Assembly (NCBI GenBank): GCA_030156535.1
Contig: JASGMJ010000001.1
Span: 1-64,000 of the forward strand
Source: Candidatus Sumerlaeota bacterium
Lineage (GTDB): Bacteria; Sumerlaeota; Sumerlaeia; SLMS01; JAHLLQ01
Length of the DNA: 64,000 nt
Reading direction: 5' to 3'
Position 1 is the stretch's first letter. Every line of letters starts with the position of its first letter. Below, one piece after another: positions 51,931 to 61,050 of this stretch. The position numbers were made by a program, and so were the translations under genes. The notes under the pieces are model-generated. The model was not told where the DNA came from, searched no databases, and saw only the letters and a program-made list of their open reading frames with translations.

Positions 51931-52851
51931 TCAGCCTTTCTCGTAGGGCCTGCACATCAGGTGCATCGTCTCGAATTTGCCCGCAATATTGCAGTTGTTG
52001 ACGAGTGTTCCGGTCAGTTCGTACCCGGCGTTGTGGAACGTGCGGAGCATTCCGAAGGAAAGCGCCCGGGCGATCGTGTAGTAGCAACGGATGCCAAAGC
52101 GTTCGCGGGCGTCGGCCTCCAGGGTGCGCAGCAGGTACTGGGCAAGGCCCTTGCCGCGTTCGGAGGGGCGCGAGGCGAAGTCGGTCATCTCGGCGCTGTG
52201 GATTTCCGGGCTGGTTTCGGCGGATGCGGCGGCGACGAGCTCGCCCGCTTCGTTCCACACGAGGCGGTAGAGGATGTGGCTGTGGGCCGTTTCCACCAGA
52301 TAATCCGGGTTGTCGATGGGGTAGGGATATGTCGGGAAGACTTCCTTGTAGAGGGCGGCGAGGGCATCGGCGTGCTGGTCTTCGAAGAGGGCCGTGCGGT
52401 AGCCGGTGGGGAGCTCGCGGACTTCCTTGCCGCCGCGTGCGCCCTTGAGCGCTCCGGCGAGGATGTCGTTTTCCTCGGCCTCGGTGGGGCGCTGGCGGCG
52501 TTCGGGGTCGGTGAAGAGGGCCATGATGGCCGCATCGGCGCCGTCAAAGTATCCGGCGATGCCGCCTTCGCGGACGAATCCGGCGTCGGCCAGACGGGCT
52601 TCGTCCTGCGCCGGGGCTTTCACCCAGAGCTTGCCATAGCTGTTCCGGCGGGCCAGAGCGGAGAGAGCGTGAGTCATGGCGGCGATGTCGCTTGCCTCGT
52701 AGCCATAGACCTGGATTCGGCAGTTGATGGGGCTCAGGAGTACCCTGGCGCTGTAGCCCGGGCCCGAAACGGTATGTTCGTGTCCGAAGGGGGCATCAAG
52801 TTCCACCTTCCGGCCGTCTTCCAACTCCACGTGCCACGTATTCATTTTCAC
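51931..52851 (-). CDS. ablB: putative beta-lysine N6-acetyltransferase
   Basis: AblB acetylates beta-lysine to the osmolyte N-epsilon-acetyl-beta-lysine. The 306 residues have an N-terminal AblB-type domain (GKLWVKAPAQDEARLADAGF) and a GNAT domain with YLVETAHSHILYRLVWN, SAEMTDFASRPSERGKGLA (acetyl-CoA loop), YYTIARALSFGMLRTFHNAGY and GTLVNNCNIAGKFETMH, a set I know from the AblB family. The usual partner AblA (lysine 2,3-aminomutase) is not in the window. Start ATG 52851. It is divergent from the double-receiver gene. Slightly longer than typical (about 280). Confidence 0.85.
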   Translation of the reverse strand: MKMNTWHVELEDGRKVELDAPFGHEHTVSGPGYSARVLLSPINCRIQVYGYEASDIAAMTHALSALARRNSYGKLWVKAPAQDEARLADAGFVREGGIAGYFDGADAAIMALFTDPERRQRPTEAEENDILAGALKGARGGKEVRELPTGYRTALFEDQHADALAALYKEVFPTYPYPIDNPDYLVETAHSHILYRLVWNEAGELVAAASAETSPEIHSAEMTDFASRPSERGKGLAQYLLRTLEADARERFGIRCYYTIARALSFGMLRTFHNAGYELTGTLVNNCNIAGKFETMHLMCRPYEKG

Positions 52852-52994
52852 TAGTCCTTCTTGCCGGATTGATGCAGTGGCTTCCTTGGTCGATGCTTCC
52901 GGCTTGCCACGGCCGGGTTGCTCAAGTAACAGTCCGCCCTACTTGTGGACAAATGGTTTCCGGGAATGAAATCCTCCCCCCGAGGAGTATCACC

Positions 52995-54170
52995 GTGAAT
53001 TGGCGCATCATGATCGTGGACGACGAGGAAGATGTGCGGGCAATCCTGCGCGCCTCCCTCAGCGAGCATTTCGAAGTCGTGGAAGCCCAGGACGGCCTCG
53101 ATGCTCTGGAGAAGCTGGAACGCTACGAGCCGGATTTCATCTGTCTCGACGTGATGATGCCGATGATGGACGGCTTTGACTGCTGTGCGGCGATCCGCAA
53201 GAGTGCCAGGTTCTCCGACATCCCTGTGATGTTTCTGACGGCCCTTGGAAACAAGGAGCACATCATGAAGGGATACGGGAGCGGCGCGAACCTGTATCTC
53301 ACCAAGCCCTTCGACCCCGATCGCCTGATTCGCAACATCGAGGTGCATTTCACGAGCACGAAGAGCAGTCCGAAGGTCAAGCGGCTGACGCTGGATCAGA
53401 TCCGGGCTCTCGAAGATGGCACCGTCGAGCCCGAGGCACCGGGTGCTCCGGTCGATCCCGAGGTTTTCGAGGCCCTGAAACCGCCTGCTGCTGCACCGGC
53501 TTCGCCAAAGCCTGCCCGCGTCCCGCCCAAACCGGCGCTTCTGCCCCGCCTGATGGTGGTCGACGACGAAGTCGATGTCACGACGATGGTGACGCACGCT
53601 CTCGGTTTGCAGGCCGAAGTTGTTTCCGCGCAGGATGGTATCTCGGCGATCGAGAAGCTCGTGCGTTATCAGCCGGACCTGATGATGATCGACATCATGA
53701 TCCCGCGGATGAGTGGCTTCCAGCTCTGCCAGTCGCTGCGGGCCAATCGCGCGTTTAAGAATCTGCCGATTCTGGTCTGCTCGGCGCGTTGCTCCGAGCG
53801 GGACAAGCAGTTCGCGTTGCGCGTGGGTGCGAACGATTTTCTGGCCAAGCCCTTCACCCCGACGGAACTTGCGGCGAAGTTCTCCAGTTTGATCAGTGCG
53901 CCCGGTTTCAAGGTGCGCCCCAAGGCCGTTTCGCTCGACGACATCAAGCGCACGGAAGCCACCGACGAGGAGGAGGACGTCTTTCAGGAGACAACTTCGA
54001 AGGAAGAGGCCGAGGGCATCGACCGGCGCACCTTTGGAGGCCGTGCCAAGAATACCCAGGAGATCGTGGGCGACTTCCTCATCAATCAGAAAAAGAAGGA
54101 AGTTCAGGGACAGCAGGCACCAGAGGAAGACAAGGGGAAGCGCCGCCTCTTTCGGTTCGGCAAGAAGTAG
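52995..54170 (+). CDS. response regulator with two receiver domains
   Basis: A 391-residue protein with receiver domains at about 4-120 and 186-300 joined by a Pro/Ala linker. Phospho-acceptors are Asp52 (CLDVMMPMMDG) and Asp233 (MIDIMIPRMSG); both have the VDDE acidic pair and a lysine in TKPF or AKPF. The last 90 residues are acidic, then Lys-rich, and have no output domain I recognise (FLINQKKKEVQGQQ). GTG 52995 with GAGGAG 8 bases upstream is a firm start. No cognate kinase is adjacent; the kinase at 57371 has its own regulator. It may work as a phosphate relay or scaffold. Confidence 0.9.
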   Translation: MNWRIMIVDDEEDVRAILRASLSEHFEVVEAQDGLDALEKLERYEPDFICLDVMMPMMDGFDCCAAIRKSARFSDIPVMFLTALGNKEHIMKGYGSGANLYLTKPFDPDRLIRNIEVHFTSTKSSPKVKRLTLDQIRALEDGTVEPEAPGAPVDPEVFEALKPPAAAPASPKPARVPPKPALLPRLMVVDDEVDVTTMVTHALGLQAEVVSAQDGISAIEKLVRYQPDLMMIDIMIPRMSGFQLCQSLRANRAFKNLPILVCSARCSERDKQFALRVGANDFLAKPFTPTELAAKFSSLISAPGFKVRPKAVSLDDIKRTEATDEEEDVFQETTSKEEAEGIDRRTFGGRAKNTQEIVGDFLINQKKKEVQGQQAPEEDKGKRRLFRFGKK

Positions 54171-54178
54171 AATCGCCG

Positions 54179-54988
54179 ATGGGAGGAATGGATTCGCTTC
54201 CTCTTGCGGTGCGCCTGCGCGACGCGGGCCGTGCGTTGGCAGACTGGTTCCTGCCTCCCGTTTGCATGTGTTGCCATTCGCCCGTCGATCCTCGGCAGGG
54301 CGATTTTCTTTGTACCCTCTGCCGGGCGGACTTGCGCGTTTTGGAGGCGCCCGCCTGCCCATGCGGCTTCGGCCGGATTCCCGGTGATGCGGAGCGGGCG
54401 GCGTGTGCCTTTTGCAAGGCGCTGCCGCTTGAGATGCGGGTGGCGATGACGACGGTGCGCTCGGCGTTCCCCTATGCCGGTGTCGTGGGCGACATGGTGC
54501 GCAATCTCAAGTACCGCCATCACGAACACGCGGGCGAGGCGTTGGCGCGTTTGACGATGGGAGTGCTTTCCGAGCACCTCGTGGCGCTTCGCGACGTGCA
54601 TGGCGCGGAGGTGGTGGTGCCCGTTCCGATGCACTGGTTTCGGCGGGTGAAGCGCGGGTACAATCAGGCCGAGTGCATTGCGCGTCCGCTTGCGGCGCTG
54701 CTCGGGCTGCCCTGTGATTCGGAGGCGGTGCTGCGCGCGCGCCGGACACCACCCCAGGCGCGGCGCGCCTCGCCGGAGGAACGGCTCGTCAACGTGGCGA
54801 AGGCGTTTGCCGTTCCAGAGCCGGAGCGTGTTGCCGCGCGGCGCGTGATTCTGGTGGACGATGTGATGACGACGGGAGCGACGATGGCGACCTGCGCCCA
54901 GGCGCTGAGGGAGGCGGGGGCCAGCGCTGTGCACGCCATCTCTGTGACGCGCGCGGGGGTGGGTGGAGTCTTGCTTCCGGGTGCCTGA
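54179..54988 (+). CDS. ComF-family phosphoribosyltransferase-like protein
   Basis: ComF/GntX proteins join a zinc-finger region to a PRTase fold and are linked to DNA uptake. The 269 residues show cysteine pairs CMCC and CTLC, then CPCGFG and CAFC, the KYRHHEHAGEALARL segment, VPVPMHWFRRVKRGYNQAE, and the PRPP loop VILVDDVMTTGATM. ATG 54179 is 8 bp after the regulator gene stop; a second ATG is at 54188. It is probably co-transcribed with that regulator. Actual reaction in the family is unknown. Confidence 0.9.
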   Translation: MGGMDSLPLAVRLRDAGRALADWFLPPVCMCCHSPVDPRQGDFLCTLCRADLRVLEAPACPCGFGRIPGDAERAACAFCKALPLEMRVAMTTVRSAFPYAGVVGDMVRNLKYRHHEHAGEALARLTMGVLSEHLVALRDVHGAEVVVPVPMHWFRRVKRGYNQAECIARPLAALLGLPCDSEAVLRARRTPPQARRASPEERLVNVAKAFAVPEPERVAARRVILVDDVMTTGATMATCAQALREAGASAVHAISVTRAGVGGVLLPGA

Positions 54989-55069
54989 GTGCGGCAACGT
55001 CTCCTTGCGCCGCACCCGTTCGTCCTTTTTGCTTTGGTACAGTTCCATGTTTCCGCGGAGTTCGCCGCC

Positions 55070-55897
55070 ATGCCCATTCCTCTCTTCCAAGTCGATGCTT
55101 TCGCCGACGGTCCGTTTCGCGGAAATCCTGCGGCCGTTTGCCTGATGGACCGCGATGCACCCGATTCGTGGCTTCAGTCCCTGGCGGCTGAGAACAACCT
55201 TTCGGAGACGGCCTATCTGTGGCCGATGCCCGGCAAGGAGTACCGGCTGCGCTGGTTCACTCCGGCCACCGAGGTCGATCTGTGCGGGCACGCCACGCTG
55301 GCCAGTGCGCACGTCCTCTGGCAGGAAGGCCTTCTCGGCCCCTTCGAGGAAGCGACGTTTCATACGCGCAGTGGCGCTCTCATCGCGTCGCGCAAGTCCG
55401 GCTGGATTCATTTGGATTTTCCGGACGAACGCGCCCTGCCCATCGCCTCCGAGGAGGTGCATCCCGAACTCCTTCCGGCTCTTGGGCTTCCTCACGTGAA
55501 GAAGGTCGCGCGCAATCGTTTCGACTATCTTGTTGAAGCGGACAGTGCGGCCCAGGTACGCGAGCTTGATCCGGACTTCCGGACGCTCAAGCGGGTGACC
55601 ACGCGCGGGATCATTGTCACAGCGCTCTCCGACGATCCGGCGTTCGACTTCGTCTCGCGCTTTTTTGCTCCGGCGGAGGACATCGACGAGGACCCCGTCA
55701 CGGGTTCCGCTCACTGCGCCCTTGCTCCCTGGTGGGGCGAGCGGCTGCACAAGACGGTGCTCACCGCCTGCCAGGTTTCCAAGCGTGGCGGCATCGTGAA
55801 GATGGAACTCGAAAGCGACCGCGTCTACCTGGGCGGCAAGGCCGTCACCATCTTTCGCGGCACGATCGCGCCGGAAGCAGAGCCCCCTGCGGTCTGA
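55070..55897 (+). CDS. PhzF-family isomerase-like protein
   Basis: PhzF-fold proteins include trans-2,3-dihydro-3-hydroxyanthranilate isomerase and many of unknown role. The 275 residues are of family size. Catalytic Glu46 is in NNLSETAYL; DLCGHATLA and DPVTGSAHCALAPWW are the conserved substrate-site motifs. FQVDAFADGPFRGNPAAV opens the protein. ATG 55070 is chosen over upstream in-frame codons because homology begins there; GGAG lies about 11 bases upstream. No phenazine genes are nearby, so the substrate is unknown. Confidence 0.92.
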   Translation: MPIPLFQVDAFADGPFRGNPAAVCLMDRDAPDSWLQSLAAENNLSETAYLWPMPGKEYRLRWFTPATEVDLCGHATLASAHVLWQEGLLGPFEEATFHTRSGALIASRKSGWIHLDFPDERALPIASEEVHPELLPALGLPHVKKVARNRFDYLVEADSAAQVRELDPDFRTLKRVTTRGIIVTALSDDPAFDFVSRFFAPAEDIDEDPVTGSAHCALAPWWGERLHKTVLTACQVSKRGGIVKMELESDRVYLGGKAVTIFRGTIAPEAEPPAV

Positions 55898-56005
55898 CAA
55901 CCTTTTTACATTCGCCAGACAGGCGCCTGACCACTCCGCCCCCGGCTTCCTGCAACCTCCAATCGCACTGGCCCCGCGCCATGCCACTCTTTCTGGAGGC
56001 CGAAC

Positions 56006-57361
56006 ATGAAAACGTTCCCCTTTCGCCGCGCAATTCTCGCGACGCTGCTCCCCGTACTTGCCCTGTTGCTGCTCGCAGCCGGGCGTGCCCCTGCCGCCGA
56101 ACTCGATCTCGATCTCAAGCTCGGCACTCCCGTTGTACTTGCGGGCAGGCCGGAGACGGCCTTCCTGAAGGTTTCGCTCATCGCCACGGCCGAACGTCAG
56201 GACGACAAGGCTCGCGTCCCCGTCAACGTGGCGCTTGTCCTCGACCGTTCGGGTTCGATGGCCGGAGCCAAGATGGAGCACGCCAAGGAAGCCGCCATTC
56301 TGTTCATCGATCGGCTTCAGCCCGAGGACATCGTTTCCGTCATCACCTACGAGAGCACCGTGGAAGTTCTGATCCCCGCGACGAAGGTTTCCGACCGCGA
56401 GGAACTGCGTGGGCGGATTCGCGCAATCCAGACGGCGAACAGCACGGCGTTGTTCGCGGGTGTGAGCAAGGGCGCGGCGGAAGTCCGCAAGTTCCTGAGT
56501 CAGGAACGCGTCAATCGCATCGTGCTGCTCTCCGACGGGCTTGCGAATGTTGGGCCGTCGTCGCCCGAGGCGCTCGCTGAATTGGGCCGTTCCTTTGCCC
56601 AGGAAGGGATCGCGGTCAGCACCATCGGTCTCGGGCTCGATTACAACGAGGACCTGATGTACAAGCTGGCCGCTGCGAGCGATGGAAATGCCGCCTTCGC
56701 CGAGGAACCCCAAGAGCTTGCGAAGTTTTTCGACCGCGAGCTTCGCGCTGTCACCGAAGTCGTTGCCGGTGAAGTTGAAGTGACTCTCGAAGTCGCCGAG
56801 GGCATTCGCCCCATTCGCGTGCTCGGCGACCGCGGCACCATCGCGGGGCAGACGGTTTCGTTTAGTCTGAACCAGCTCTACAACAACTGGGAGAACTACT
56901 TCATCGTCGAACTGGCTCTTCCCGCGGGCGAGGCTGGCAGCGAGCGCGTCGTTGGCACGGCCAAGGCCAGCTGGCTCGACATCGCGGCGAGCCAACCGCG
57001 CACGTCCCTCGCCACGGCGGCGATACTCTACACGGAAAACGAGTCAGAGGTTGCCGCGGCACTTGTGCCCGACGTGATTGCCTCCTCTGTCCGTCTTGTC
57101 GCGCAGGAAAACAACCGGAAGGCCGTTGCCTTGCGCGATGCCGGACAGATCCAGCAGGCCCAGCAGGTTCTTTTCTCGAACAGCGGCTACATCAACAGGA
57201 GCGCCGAGAACCTTCCGGCCGAGTACAAGAAGGAACTTCAGGAACTCGACGAGACCGTGCGCAAAAACGCAGTGACGATCGAGCAGGAAGGCGAGTGGAA
57301 CCGCCAGCGCAAGCAGATGAACCTCGACGTCCAGAAGGACAGCTACCAACTCTACCAGTAA
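56006..57361 (+). CDS. exported von Willebrand factor A domain protein
   Basis: A 451-residue protein with a signal peptide (about 1-31) and a VWA domain (about 70-240) that has an intact metal site: DRSGSM, the Thr in NSTALFAG, and LSDGLANVG. After it come a beta-rich domain and a long charged helix pair at the C-terminus (EYKKELQELDETVRKNAVTI). TGGAG 8 bases before ATG supports the start. It is 9 bp upstream of a histidine kinase gene and then a regulator: three genes in one operon. It may be an extracytoplasmic partner or input for that kinase; inference. Confidence 0.88.
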   Translation: MKTFPFRRAILATLLPVLALLLLAAGRAPAAELDLDLKLGTPVVLAGRPETAFLKVSLIATAERQDDKARVPVNVALVLDRSGSMAGAKMEHAKEAAILFIDRLQPEDIVSVITYESTVEVLIPATKVSDREELRGRIRAIQTANSTALFAGVSKGAAEVRKFLSQERVNRIVLLSDGLANVGPSSPEALAELGRSFAQEGIAVSTIGLGLDYNEDLMYKLAAASDGNAAFAEEPQELAKFFDRELRAVTEVVAGEVEVTLEVAEGIRPIRVLGDRGTIAGQTVSFSLNQLYNNWENYFIVELALPAGEAGSERVVGTAKASWLDIAASQPRTSLATAAILYTENESEVAAALVPDVIASSVRLVAQENNRKAVALRDAGQIQQAQQVLFSNSGYINRSAENLPAEYKKELQELDETVRKNAVTIEQEGEWNRQRKQMNLDVQKDSYQLYQ

Positions 57362-57370
57362 GGCCACCGC

Positions 57371-58915
57371 TTGAAACCGCGTCTCGCCATTCTCTTCTCG
57401 CTTCTCGTGCTTGTGCCGCTTGCCGGACTCTCGTGGCTGGGAGTCCGTCTTGCGGCCTCGGAGCGCGAGGCGGTGGATCGCCGTTTCGAGCAGGTGCTGG
57501 AGACGCGCCTGCGCGACGTCGATGCCTTGATTTCCGCGCATCTTGAGACGGTGGAAGCGCGGCTCTCCGAAGCTGCCCGCATGAGTGCAGGCGATCCCGC
57601 CTCCCTCGCCGACGCGCCCGCGCCCGCGCGCCAGTTCTTCCTGATCGACGCGGACGGGAAGCTCGTCCATCCGGCAGCAAGTGGTGCGCAGGGCTCCCTC
57701 AGCACAGAGGAACGCGCGTTTCTCGGACGCATTCAGGGGATCGTCATCAATCGCGACCTGTGGCATGCGAGCCGCACGAATGGCGCGGAAGGGAAGGACG
57801 CGGATTCGGGATGGTACGACTGGTACGAGGGACGCGGGCTCAATCTCGCCTTCTGGCTCAGGAGGCCTGATGGCTCCGTCGCCGCGTTCGAGATCAACCG
57901 TCCGCGCCTGACGGCCGATCTGATTGCGGCGCTGCCCGACACGCCGGGCAAGAGTACGGGCGCCGCCGAGCGCATTCGGCTTACCGACGAGAAGGGCGAT
58001 GTCGTGTATCAGTGGGGTGCGTTGGAGCCCGGTGAGGACGCGGAACCCGAAGCACGGATTGCTCTCGCGGCGCCGCTGGCGTCCTGGCATCTGGAAGTGT
58101 ATTTGCCATCGGGCACGCCGGCAGGTTTCGGATCGCGGTTCCCTCTGCTGGCGGGAATCGCGGCGGCCGCCATCGCGCTCATCGCGCTCGCGTTCGTTCT
58201 CTACCGCGAGTACCGCCGCGATCTCAACGAGGCCGAACGCCGCCTGACATTCGTCAATCAGGTCTCGCACGAGCTCAAGACGCCGCTCACGAACATTCGC
58301 CTCTACGCTGAACTTCTGGAAGAGAACCTGCCGGATGAAGCCGAAGACGAGCGGCGCTACGTCGGCGTTCTGGTGGGGGAGAGCCGCCGCCTTTCCCGTC
58401 TGATTGACAACGTGCTCGCCTTCAGCCGCCAGCGTCAGGAGAAGCTGCGCCTTCATCCCGCGCCCGGTTGCATCGACGACACGATTCGCGAGGTGATTGA
58501 ACAGTTTGCGCCCGCACTCGGCGAGGCGGGGATCGTTGTCGAAACGAATCTGGATGCTGCCGCCACCTTTCCGTTCGATCGCGATGCTGTGGCCCAGATT
58601 CTTGGAAATCTTATCGGTAATGTTGAGAAGTACGCGGCTTCAGGGGGATGGATGCGGGTCGCCTCGGAAATCAGGGACGGAGTCGTGTGCGTCCGTGTTG
58701 AGGATCACGGGCCGGGCGTTCCCCCGGCGCATCGCAGCAGGATTTTTCGCCCCTTTCATCGCGTTGACGACAGCCTGACGGCACGCTCCACGGGCACCGG
58801 CATCGGTCTTTCCATTGCCCGCGCCCTGGCGCGCCTGCACGGCGGCGATCTGCAACTGACCGCCAGTTCCACCGGCTCCACGTTTGAATTCCATCTCCCA
58901 CTCGGCGGCCGCTGA
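57371..58915 (+). CDS. sensor histidine kinase linked to the VWA protein
   Basis: 514 residues: membrane helix at about 6-24, a periplasmic region of some 230 residues of Cache-like size (QFFLIDADGKLVHP near 88-101, DWYEGRGLNLAFW), second helix at about 258-278, a short coiled link without a clear HAMP, then VNQVSHELKTPLTNIRLY with His300, N box LGNLIGNVEKYA, G1 DHGPGVP and G2 TGIGLSIARAL. It starts with TTG 57371, with AAGG upstream, 9 bp after the VWA gene, and ends 16 bp before the regulator gene. Phosphorylates that regulator, most likely. Confidence 0.93.
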   Translation: MKPRLAILFSLLVLVPLAGLSWLGVRLAASEREAVDRRFEQVLETRLRDVDALISAHLETVEARLSEAARMSAGDPASLADAPAPARQFFLIDADGKLVHPAASGAQGSLSTEERAFLGRIQGIVINRDLWHASRTNGAEGKDADSGWYDWYEGRGLNLAFWLRRPDGSVAAFEINRPRLTADLIAALPDTPGKSTGAAERIRLTDEKGDVVYQWGALEPGEDAEPEARIALAAPLASWHLEVYLPSGTPAGFGSRFPLLAGIAAAAIALIALAFVLYREYRRDLNEAERRLTFVNQVSHELKTPLTNIRLYAELLEENLPDEAEDERRYVGVLVGESRRLSRLIDNVLAFSRQRQEKLRLHPAPGCIDDTIREVIEQFAPALGEAGIVVETNLDAAATFPFDRDAVAQILGNLIGNVEKYAASGGWMRVASEIRDGVVCVRVEDHGPGVPPAHRSRIFRPFHRVDDSLTARSTGTGIGLSIARALARLHGGDLQLTASSTGSTFEFHLPLGGR

Positions 58916-58931
58916 ATCCCTGGAGGCACTC

Positions 58932-59624
58932 ATGCTCGTTCTTCTTGCCGAAGACGATCCCCGCATCCGCGACGGCCTCGCGGAAATCCTGCGCCGCGAA
59001 GGCTACGAGGTGCTTCTCGCGTGCGATGGCACCGAGGCCCTCGACCTTTACCGCAAGCGTTCCCCGGACTTTGTCTGCCTCGATGTGATGATGCCCGGGA
59101 AGAACGGCTACGCCGTTTGCCAGGCGATTCGGCGCGACAATCCACGCGTTCCGATCGTTTTCATCAGTGCCAAAACCGAGGAGATCGACAAGGTCGTTGG
59201 ACTGGAGTCCGGTGCCGACGACTACATCGCCAAGCCCTTCGGAGTGCGCGAAGTCGTGGCGCGCATCCGTGCCGTGACACGGCGTTGCCTCGCCGATTCG
59301 CCCGCGAAGAATCCGCTGGAGCTCCAGCCTTTCCGGCTCGGGGATCTTGACGTCTTTCCCGCTGAACTGCGCGCCCGCCGCGGCAACGACACCATCGACC
59401 TCAGCCTGCGTGACGTCCGAATCCTCGAACTTCTGCATCGCAATCCCGGCAAGGCACTCGACCGCCACGCTTTTTTCGCTCATGCGTGGGGGCTCGATCA
59501 CGTGCCCAACAGCCGCACGCTCGACCAGCACATCTCGCAATTGCGCAAGCGCATCGAAGCTGATCCGCGCGAGCCGGCGATCATCAAGACCGTGCACGGC
59601 GTGGGATATCGCTACGACGGGTAA
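58932..59624 (+). CDS. OmpR/PhoB-family response regulator
   Basis: Last gene of the VWA-kinase-regulator operon. The receiver domain has AEDD (6-9), Asp51 in CLDVMMPGKNG, SAKTEEIDKVVGLESGADD and Lys101 in YIAKPFG. The winged-helix domain shows LSLRDVRILELLHRNPGKAL and ends with IIKTVHGVGYRYDG. GGAGG about 6 bases before ATG 58932 fixes the start, giving 230 residues. DNA targets unknown. Confidence 0.95.
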   Translation: MLVLLAEDDPRIRDGLAEILRREGYEVLLACDGTEALDLYRKRSPDFVCLDVMMPGKNGYAVCQAIRRDNPRVPIVFISAKTEEIDKVVGLESGADDYIAKPFGVREVVARIRAVTRRCLADSPAKNPLELQPFRLGDLDVFPAELRARRGNDTIDLSLRDVRILELLHRNPGKALDRHAFFAHAWGLDHVPNSRTLDQHISQLRKRIEADPREPAIIKTVHGVGYRYDG

Positions 59625-59655
59625 GGGGCTCCGAATTGACAGCGGCCGCTTGAGA

Positions 59656-61050
59656 TTACTCGACGCCGTCGTCCTTCGGATGACGATCTGCATGGATGCC
59701 CACCGCCAGCAGCGCGAGCGCGGGCCAGAGTTTGAGCGATTGCAGCAAGGCGCCGAGCGGCTGGGCGCCGGGCAGCGCCACACCTCCGAAGAGCACCTCG
59801 AACACCGGCCGCCGCCAGTCGCCCGGCACCAGCAGCAGGGGCTGGCCGAGCATCGCTGCGTGCAGCCGCAGCGCACCGAACTCCACCCCCGTACTGAAGA
59901 GCACCACGCAGGCGGCGAGAAGTCCGCGCGTCCAGCGCCGTTCCCGCACCGCCGGGTGATTCCAGAGGAGCACTGCTGGCAGGAGAGCCTGCACGAGATA
60001 GTGGTCCCACATCAGGCTGGGAATCAGGAGGCTGGCCATCACGGCAACGCTGAAGCCTGATGCGTCGAAGCCCGTCATGCGTTCTGACTCCGTCCCTCTT
60101 TTCCCCCAGAGCCATGCGCACAGACCCAGGATGCCCAGTGCACACGCCATCGTCAGCGCGTTTGCCCATCTCTCACCCACGGCCAGCCACGGTTCGTGCC
60201 CTTCCCACGCGACAAGCGCGCGATGGAAGAAGGCGTTGAGCGATTGATTGTACGGGTCGCGCCAGAACGTCATGCCTTCCGCGGCCCAGGTGGACTTGCC
60301 AAAGCCCATGTCGGCCAGCAGTGGCAGAAAGTCCAGGTGCACGCGCGGTCCCACGATCAGAACGCACAGCAGAAGCAGTGCCGTGCCGATGCCCGCCATC
60401 CAGGCCGCGTGCCGCCACTGGCGCCGCATCAGAAAGTAGACGAGGAAAATCCCCGGCGTGATCTTGAACAGTGCGAGGAACGCGGCGATTCCCCCCACGG
60501 CGGCGGGATGCCAGTTGCGCGCGAGTCCCACCGCCATCAACGCCATGCCGAAGAAGAGCACCATGTTGAGTTGGCCCGCAGAGTTCTGGCGCTGCACCGA
60601 GAAGTTCCACACCGCCGCCGCGCCGATCAGTGCCACGCTCTTCCACGTGAAACGCCATCCTCCCGCGCAGGCCGCCAGCGCCAGGCCCCCGAGGAACAGG
60701 GCGTGATTGAGAAGCTGCCACGCCACGACGGCGCTGCCAAAGCGCATCGTCGTCAACGGGCTCATCACCAGACCGGTGAACGGCAGGTAGACGTAGGGCA
60801 GAATCCCAAAGCCAAAGCGCGCGTCCTCGGATTCAAACGTCGCACGAAAGTCCTGCAACTGCGCGGCGTCGTAGGGATTGCCGCCATGCGCGAGAAGCCA
60901 GCTCCCCGCATACAGGTGCTTGAAGTCGTTCTGGTAGCCGCCGGGAAACTGATGCGCCAGCAGGGGGAGCACCTGGAAGAGCAGGTAGAGCACCACCGCG
61001 CCCGCGACGGCTGCCCACGCCTTGCTCTGCTGGCTGCGTTTCACGCTCAT
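59656..61050 (-). CDS. GT87-like polytopic membrane glycosyltransferase
   Basis: A 464-residue membrane protein with about ten hydrophobic helices and the pattern of DUF2029/GT87 polyprenol-phosphate-sugar-dependent transferases: GGYQNDFKHLYAGSWLLAHG with an acidic residue after the first helix, NPYDAAQLQ, and QLNMVLFFGMALMAVGL. It starts with ATG 61050 overlapping the stop of the upstream gene (ATGA). It is part of a leftward unit with another large membrane protein and a DegT-type aminotransferase, suggesting envelope glycan building. Sugar and acceptor unknown. Confidence 0.8.
   Translation of the reverse strand: MSVKRSQQSKAWAAVAGAVVLYLLFQVLPLLAHQFPGGYQNDFKHLYAGSWLLAHGGNPYDAAQLQDFRATFESEDARFGFGILPYVYLPFTGLVMSPLTTMRFGSAVVAWQLLNHALFLGGLALAACAGGWRFTWKSVALIGAAAVWNFSVQRQNSAGQLNMVLFFGMALMAVGLARNWHPAAVGGIAAFLALFKITPGIFLVYFLMRRQWRHAAWMAGIGTALLLLCVLIVGPRVHLDFLPLLADMGFGKSTWAAEGMTFWRDPYNQSLNAFFHRALVAWEGHEPWLAVGERWANALTMACALGILGLCAWLWGKRGTESERMTGFDASGFSVAVMASLLIPSLMWDHYLVQALLPAVLLWNHPAVRERRWTRGLLAACVVLFSTGVEFGALRLHAAMLGQPLLLVPGDWRRPVFEVLFGGVALPGAQPLGALLQSLKLWPALALLAVGIHADRHPKDDGVE

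Noticed and set aside
54104..56995. 963-residue open frame antisense to comF, phzF-like and VWA genes
   Set aside because: Spans three well-supported genes on the other strand and has no domain or start signal.
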